NCBI RefSeq assembly: GCF_014633365.1
Contig: NC_068346.1
Span: forward strand, 12,731,030 to 12,795,029
Source: Diospyros lotus
Taxonomy: Eukaryota > Streptophyta > Magnoliopsida > Ericales > Ebenaceae
Reading direction: 5' to 3'
DNA length: 64,000 bases
In this document: positions 57,850-64,000 of the stretch, piece by piece
Layout: each line of letters begins with the position of its first letter
Numbering within the stretch: position 1 is the first letter of the stretch
The notes under the pieces: model-generated
What the model was told of the DNA's origin: nothing
Seen by the model: only the letters and a program-made list of their open reading frames with translations
Databases searched by the model: none
Translations under genes and position numbers: made by a program

Positions 57850-60513
57850 TGTAACACCCCGCCTTCCCAGGGCGTTAGGTAACGTAAGATTTTGGGTATA
57901 TATTTTTCCTTCCAACGGATACTCAACACAAAAACGGTTCCCTAAAGATCCCGTTACACTTTCTCAGAATATTAACTTAGAAACATTAATAAACTAAGAC
58001 AGGTAAATCACCTCAAATGCGGAAGCTAGATCGAAACCTCAATAGACATAATTGAACCCACTTTATTTATAACATAAAGTTAAACCAACGTTTACATGAC
58101 ATCCTAAAAATAAACAACATAATTGAAAGCGACATATTATAAGCTATCCACTAATCGTCGTCACTTCTCGACAATTCATTTTCCCTTCGCACCGCTGCCT
58201 TCACCTAGAACGTTTGAATATTCTAGGGACAAAGTCTATATTAGATGATGAATCATCTAAGTGAGAGTTCAAAATCACATTTTCATTAATGAATGCAAGA
58301 CATGAAATAAACCAACACAACTTGATAAACCCTAGCCCAAGAGAATCCCACAATGTTTAACCCTACCATGGGGAAAAAACAATCTCTCTAAAGGCCATGC
58401 CACCATACAGACACATTGACATAACGCGGTTCTAGCTTAAGAGGGGCAAGGTCAATGCATCTCTCCAACATCTCAGGAACAATCGTTACTAACTCCCGGC
58501 CTAGGAGGTTCACATCAACGCAGAATTGAACCTAGCTCACCACATTTACGTCAGAGATTACATTTCCACTCTAAGCATCCAGGAACCACTATCCAGTCCC
58601 AACTCAAATCTCATATGGACCACCTAGTCATCCTAGTGCAACTTTCTTGACCAAACGACCTGACACAGAAACCAAGGTGGCTATCTCGACTTGCACACCA
58701 GCACAAGATACCCCTATTATTCCGTCACACCCTTGGAGAATTATGGCTAAACTATCTAGACAACATTTTAGGCTGACATTCCATCTGAACAACACAAACG
58801 CAAGATAATACCACATTTCACAATTCAATGCATCATATAAATAACATTTTATAAAATGCAATGCACCAGTACAAAACATTTAGGGACGAACTCCCTCATT
58901 AAACCAACCGTCATTGGTTACCGTTTGCATGCAACAAAACCATTTTGCATGAAATCATGACACATTTAAATAGAATAAACACGAAGTTTTTAGGGTAGAA
59001 GCACCCATAGTAAATCAAGTTTTGGGTAAACTACTCACGAGTTAAAACCAAATTCCTGGGTAGAACACTCACCTCGAACATATTTAGAATGCCTTTATCC
59101 ACGTGCATGACCTTGGTTTGCGTGCCAAATCACAAATACCAGAACTCATACTCAACCTCAAGCCACAATACTCCCTAAACACCTTATTTAATTAAAGAGC
59201 ATCAAAATCTATTTTTCCTCAATTTTTCATAATTTTCTCTAATTTTCTTCCAATTTTCACCTTGATAATTCAAAAATAATTATCTCCTCAAACTTTTTCC
59301 TAAACTTTTCAACATGATAAATCCTAAAATAAATTTAGAAAAATACTAAAGCAAAGTTCCAAGTTTACCCCTGTCGCACGTGCCCAGCGCGTGTTTGCGT
59401 GTGAAGTGTGCCGTATGCAGCTCACGCGCCACATTCTTCCTCGATTTCCAGCCGTCGGAAAATGCTTCGATGGAAGATCTAAACCCATCCTATTGAAGCC
59501 TTCACTTAATCGATCCTAGGGGTACCACTTGCCGGCTAAAAGACCATCGGAAAAGACCCTAAATGGCTAGTTGCAGGTCGACAGAGGCAGACCGTCTCGA
59601 GTTTTTTGGCGAGCTTCGAACAGCCTTTAAACGCACTCCAAACGCCACCAAATGCTCTAGATCTCTTCCTCCTAATTCAATGATCAAAAGCCCTCTATCC
59701 ACTCTCTTCGATTCACACCAAAACACGGTCGATTTAATGCCAAAAATGTTGAAACCCTCGGCCCCTTTTATAGCCAAAATCTGGCCACTTCTCGGCCAAT
59801 CACCGGCCAGGGCTTAGCCCCCAAGTAACCCCACGCTGTATACTTTCTCCCCTAGGTCTCCCTCGATCGTCCCATCGCCAAAAACAGCAGCCACGTGCGG
59901 TGGATTTCGGTGGCTGACTTCCTATTGCGTTCACATTGCAATTTCATTTTATTACACTTTGCTCCCTTATTTCTTCCAATGCCATTTTGGCCTTTTCCAA
60001 AGAACCCCTAATCTATCCAACTATACCACTAAGGCCCACAAGTCTAGTACTCTTCATTTCATCCTCGAACTTTCCGAAAAACCATCATTTTGACCTCCCT
60101 CGGGCAATAGTAGAAAATTACACTTTGGCCTAATTGGTTATTTTGACCCTAAGTCCTTTTGTTTTAACCCGAGTTCGCTAGAAGGTTGTTTCATATATAA
60201 AATCTAAGTCCTCAAGACATTTCGTTGACTTTTCAGATATTCCCTACTTCGATTCAATTTTCTCAGCCCGATCGACAGTTGTACCGAAAACTGTTCCCTA
60301 TCCAATTTCTTTTGACACCTAAAATCATGCCTCGAATCACCCATTGGTACCATTCCATTTTCCTTAGCTATCTAGGGTCCGGGGTACTCCCTTTGGTCAA
60401 TTCGGTCTCTTAAAACTGCAATAGTGTACCCTATAGTCTTGTTCTTTCAAAAATTCCACTTATACCCTTCATTAAATTCCATTTATAACCTCAATAATTT
60501 CTCGAGTATTACA
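57850..60513 (-). mobile_element. Solo LTR, chromovirus-like, TSD gttgg
   Basis: In plus sense begins TGTAACACCCCGCC and ends CGAGTATTACA; the flanks 57845-57849 and 60514-60518 are both gttgg. It is 2664 bp long. Reads on the minus strand. No interior or partner LTR is attached. Short ORFs inside are not genes. Confidence 0.88.
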
Positions 60514-61726
60514 GTTGGTGCCCATACATCCAACCATCGAATGCCATGACTCAAAGGTCAATAATTAATAGCTTTGTACCCCACACTCTTCGACACATAT
60601 AACACCCATTTGCAAGGAGATACAAATCCTTGCATAATCTGAATCTAACAATAATGCATCATTTCTTTGGAACTTTAGGGCGATTCAAGACCCTCGTTAA
60701 GATTACGAACATGGCTCAGCTAGAATTTACAAGACCCACAACTTACAATTCAAGTAATTAAATCGGATCAAATCATTTAATACCGATGAAAATAGTGCAA
60801 GAAGGACTTGCAACCGTAACCAAAGAAAAGTAGAACAACTTAGAACTTGTAAGAGTGTTAGGAGCTTTCCTTTTATAGAAGATTTAAACTTTCTGGCCAC
60901 ATGCTGCAAAATCATATTTTTACCCAAAAATAGTAAGATCACAATGTAAAAATTAAATATAGCTGTGCGGAATTTTCAATAAGTATTTTCTCACTCACTT
61001 GGCTACTTTAAACTTCAATTACACATATTTTTCCTCTAATTTCTTGAGTTTTCCCCCAATTTCTTTTCTTCTCCAACTGTTGTTCGCGCCCCTTCTTCTC
61101 CTTCAATTTCTCTTCTATTGTTGCTTGAGTTATGTCTGAATTGAGGCTTAAAAGAGGCAAAAAAAGAAAAAAAAAAATGAACGGTTGGAGGCTGGCCGTG
61201 TGGCAGCCTAACAGCACCACCGCCTAAGTGAAACGTTGTTTTGGTGCTAAGAAGGTTGTAAATTAATTCTAGCAAAATTCTCCCAGTGAATGCCCATTTG
61301 CAGGATTGAATCCACGTCACCTGGCCAACCACCCCCACACGCGACCGCCCATGCTATAAGCTCCCTCAATTATAATATACCCATTTTTAATTTAAAGAGA
61401 CTCGCAATCAATTACCCAAAATTACACCAAAATCCCCGAATTTCTAAAGATTAACACTTATGCCCCATATCAAAACTACCACTTATTCCACTTATACCCC
61501 AAAAATTTAGAAATCACTTAATTTAATTAATTATTTATATATATATATATATATATTTGGACGAGACAAGTTAACATTTTCCAACTTTCATATACACACA
61601 AATTTCATTCATTTGGACTCTTTACAACATACTAAATATTCTCAGCATGTATATCACTTATGCCTCAAAATATAATGCGTAGAAATTAATACCAAAATAA
61701 GCTAGACCTATTATCGGGTCGTTACA

Positions 61727-61925
61727 ACAGAGTTGTCTTATGCATCGGTGTCGGAGATTTGCCGTTGAGCAGAACCATCCAAAGTAAAAGGTGGGAATGC
61801 TCTCTATGTGGTCTTCGGGTAGTGGTGTATGGAGGAAAATGTTCACTAATGGGATCCATTATTCTCCATCAGATGGGAATGAACATTCTATGTGGTCTTA
61901 GTTGGTTGTTGTTGACACACATTTT
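61727..61925. other. Spacer between LTR units
   Basis: About 200 bp with no gene. It starts right after the solo LTR end and looks contiguous with 54640-54688 before insertion. Confidence 0.35.
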
Positions 61926-62151
61926 TGTAACACCCCGCATCGAGCGATAGGAAGGTCTGGGATAACTTACCCTGATGAACCTACACGAACTTCCCGGGGG
62001 GTCACCCATCCTTGGATTACCCCAGGTCAAGCATGCTTAACTTGGGAGTTCTTTGCCTATATTTAGCCCAAAAGGTATCCAGCTGGTGTTGTTTCATTTC
62101 TTACTTATTCTTGATATATACTACCCTCATCTGGGCTCTTGGGGTATTACA
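61926..62151 (-). mobile_element. Cassandra-like TRIM solo LTR with 5S rRNA-derived sequence
   Basis: In plus sense begins TGTAACACCCCGC and ends GGGGTATTACA, 226 bp, and encloses a reverse-strand 5S-like segment (61985-62052). Small LTRs that carry 5S rRNA sequence are the mark of Cassandra retrotransposons. I see only one LTR and no clean target duplication, so it is a solo LTR or fragment. Confidence 0.7.
61985..62052 (-). ncRNA. 5S rRNA-derived segment (pseudo-5S) in the Cassandra-like LTR
   Basis: On the minus strand it reads agaactcccaagttaagc, then gcttgacctgg, then ggatgggtgac and gggaagttcgtg. These match the plant 5S A box (AAGTTAAGCATGC, complement of 62031-62043) and C box (GGATGGGTGAC, complement of 62001-62011). 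The 5' third of 5S is strongly altered, so it is not a functional 5S gene, but its internal pol III promoter boxes look well kept. Confidence 0.75.
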
Positions 62152-64000
62152 TACATTGTGTCATCATCATGGGGCCCCCAGCTGCGGGTTAGCTCTCAGC
62201 TATCGCTCTTCAACGACCAGGAGGCCCACCGCACTTACGAGCTCCTTTGTGGTTGCCCTTTGGGCGACCTGATGTGGGATCGAGAATTGATACTTATAGC
62301 ACCACCTCTTAACCCTCAGGTTGGTAAACCCTTAACTATGGTGAGCATGATCGGTAAAGTGTTACTGATGTCGGAAGTCGTTCCGAGATGCTATCTCGAT
62401 CACACCATACTAGATTTGACATAGTTACCGAGTCTTGTGAGTTTAATTAGTCCATGACTCTCACTCAGTAGGGATGCTAAACAATGGAATGATTAAAATA
62501 CACGGTAATCGAAGAAGATTAATAGGTTCATCTGAAGTTCAAAACTTCATTACCATTAAGATCGTCCTGAGTCCTGGCTAAGGGATACTCAAGATCTTTT
62601 AGGATGCTATGGAGATTTGGAGAGATCTTCTTAGTAAGTCAAAGCATTCGATCGACATTAAAGAGTTGACTTGTCTTGTCTGCTGCATGGCTATGAACTT
62701 AGAAAGTCACACGCATATTGAGTGTTGTGCCAATTAATGATCCATCGCTGTAAGCGTGTTCCTTTTCATTAAAGTGTTAATGATATCGGTTGCGATTATG
62801 TGTCATCCAGTGAGATCCGATTATATGGGAGTCCACTAAAGAATTAACGAGGCCTTGGTTTCACTAAGTGTTAGTGAAAAGGCTATTATTGGATAATAGC
62901 GGGGCAAAGTGTAATATATACATATTTCTAAGTGGCTGCACGAATGACTGTCGACTGGTTGTTAAGAGATTGTTAACATTTTCTAATATACTGTCGACCG
63001 TTTCTACCAGGCACAACCTCCCATGAAATGCGTATATATATATATATATTTGAGTGGAGATGGTGGAACTTCTACTTGGATGTCTGGAAGAATTGAGAAG
63101 CTTGGAGAGATTTCCAACTCCCTCTCAGCCACTTCTTCTTCTTCTTTCTTGCTCTATGATTGCTCCCTCTCGATTCTTCATGAGTGAAAACTCTTGGGTT
63201 AGTTCTTGCTCCTAGCCTTGCTGTTTGCTTCTCCTATTTTGGGTTTTTATTGTTGGACAACTTCTTGGAATCCTTAGAACCGCACTAGCCTTGTGTCACC
63301 TTCACCAAGAGGGTGCTAGTTGTGCTCTAGTGAGGGGTTCGGTGGCAGCTTGGGCGTAGACGAACTAGGTCCTCTTTGTTTGCAGAGGCAGGTTGGTCAC
63401 CTGATTTGCAAGTACGTGAAGGTCCTTTGGAGCAGCTTTGATCATGCATAACTGGAAACAACAAAATGTCCTAGAGGTATTTCTGTAAAACCACTTATGG
63501 ATGGTTTGTTTTTAGAGCGTGTAGATGGCTTATACCAGGTAATGCAAGGGTTGTTTTGCTTCCATTGTGCATTTGTCTTTAAAAAGTTTTAAAACCTCAT
63601 ATCCCATTGCATTAATCCACCAAGTGTTGGTCTTTTGGGCCTCACCCTTTCAATTAACATACAGGAAAAATGGTACATGACAAGAAGATAAAGATAAAAA
63701 AAGAACAACTTTTATTAAAATAAGATAACAAATACAAAGTAGAAATACATCATCAAAAGAAAAAGAACAAAAACCTATACTACTCTCTCAAGTTAGGAGG
63801 ATTCTCCACTCGGGGTAGAGCAAAAGAAGAAAAATAAATCAAAGCTAAGAGGAAGTAGTGCAAGCCTCAATAGTAGATGGCAGCTCCATAATCTCTAAGG
63901 AAGATGTAAGAGAATCATTAGTAGAAGGTGCCAGCTCCTAGACCCCATCTGGTATGCCCATCCAAACTCGTGAGCACGTCAATTACCTCCAGGTCTACTG
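62152..64000. other. Unresolved repetitive-looking DNA to the window end
   Basis: No credible long ORF. Contains a (TA)n run (63034-63048), a (TTC)n run (63131-63152), and stretches that read like an LTR with leader (for example a TATA-rich part near 63030 followed by a pyrimidine-rich part). The last 300 bp (about 63660-64000) are AT- and A-rich. I could not identify a gene or element. Confidence 0.4.

Larger units (their letters stand above)
54689..61726 (-). mobile_element. Solo LTR, chromovirus-like, split by two later LTR insertions
   Basis: In plus sense it starts TGTAAGGTCCCTGATTTG and ends ATCGGGTCGTTACA, so it reads on the minus strand with TG...CA ends. The 5-mers outside are acaaa (54684-54688) and acaga (61727-61731), 4 of 5 alike. 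Removing the two inserted solo LTRs leaves about 1.85 kb. The right end word gctagacctattatcgggtcg is like those at 27675 and 31840 (tctagacccc...cgttaca), so it is the same broad LTR family. The ORF at 54752-54973 lies within it and is probably not a gene. Confidence 0.6.

Noticed and set aside
61985..62052. Functional 5S rRNA gene
   Set aside because: Only the central and 3' parts match; the 5' third is altered and the segment sits inside a TG...CA unit, so a Cassandra-like LTR explains it.
62053..62424. 123-codon plus-strand ORF
   Set aside because: Starts inside the Cassandra-like LTR and runs into unrelated sequence; no domain recognised.

Overview
The window is nuclear DNA of a flowering plant, most likely a eudicot. 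It is AT-rich, has large spacers, carries only two ordinary host genes, and holds many plant-type LTR retrotransposons: Ty3/gypsy chromoviruses, Tat-like and Athila-like elements, long-LTR copia-like repeats and a 5S-bearing Cassandra-type repeat. I cannot name the species.

Layout. 1-11.3 kb: three related chromovirus-type LTR units: a partial LTR at the window edge, a solo LTR with a perfect 5-bp target duplication (1599-3852), and a reverse-strand element with two 2.2-kb LTRs and a decayed interior (3895-11332). 11.3-19.1 kb: AT-rich intergenic DNA with a diverged inverted repeat, a long-LTR fragment and a 1.6-kb solo LTR whose own ends are long inverted repeats (15838-17427). 19.2-23.6 kb: the genic island, with a fasciclin-like protein gene (+) and a mitochondrial-type PPR gene (-, resembling Arabidopsis At1g71060) in convergent order. 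24.1-31.9 kb: a second reverse-strand chromovirus element.

32-54 kb: a very old Tat-like gypsy element interrupted by three later insertions: a hAT-like element carrying a RopGEF (PRONE domain) gene fragment; a reversed solo LTR of the Athila-like family (TSD ccttt); and a full 13.7-kb Athila-like element of that same family (TSD atatc). 54.7-61.7 kb: a reverse-strand solo LTR split by two more solo LTRs. 61.9-62.2 kb: a Cassandra-like LTR with 5S rRNA-derived sequence. 62.2-64 kb: unresolved.

The most interesting object is the Athila-like element (38058-51714). Between integrase and 3' LTR, where related elements may carry an env-like gene, it has a putative own promoter (hairpin plus TATA), a 181-codon basic cysteine-rich ORF, and an intronless LOG-family (cytokinin riboside monophosphate phosphoribohydrolase) ORF with one premature stop. 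Its gag-pol is one continuous frame broken by three stop codons, so this copy is probably not autonomous, but its LTRs are nearly identical and the insertion is recent. A retrotransposon family carrying a cytokinin-activating enzyme gene next to a zinc-finger-like protein is the main lead for follow-up.
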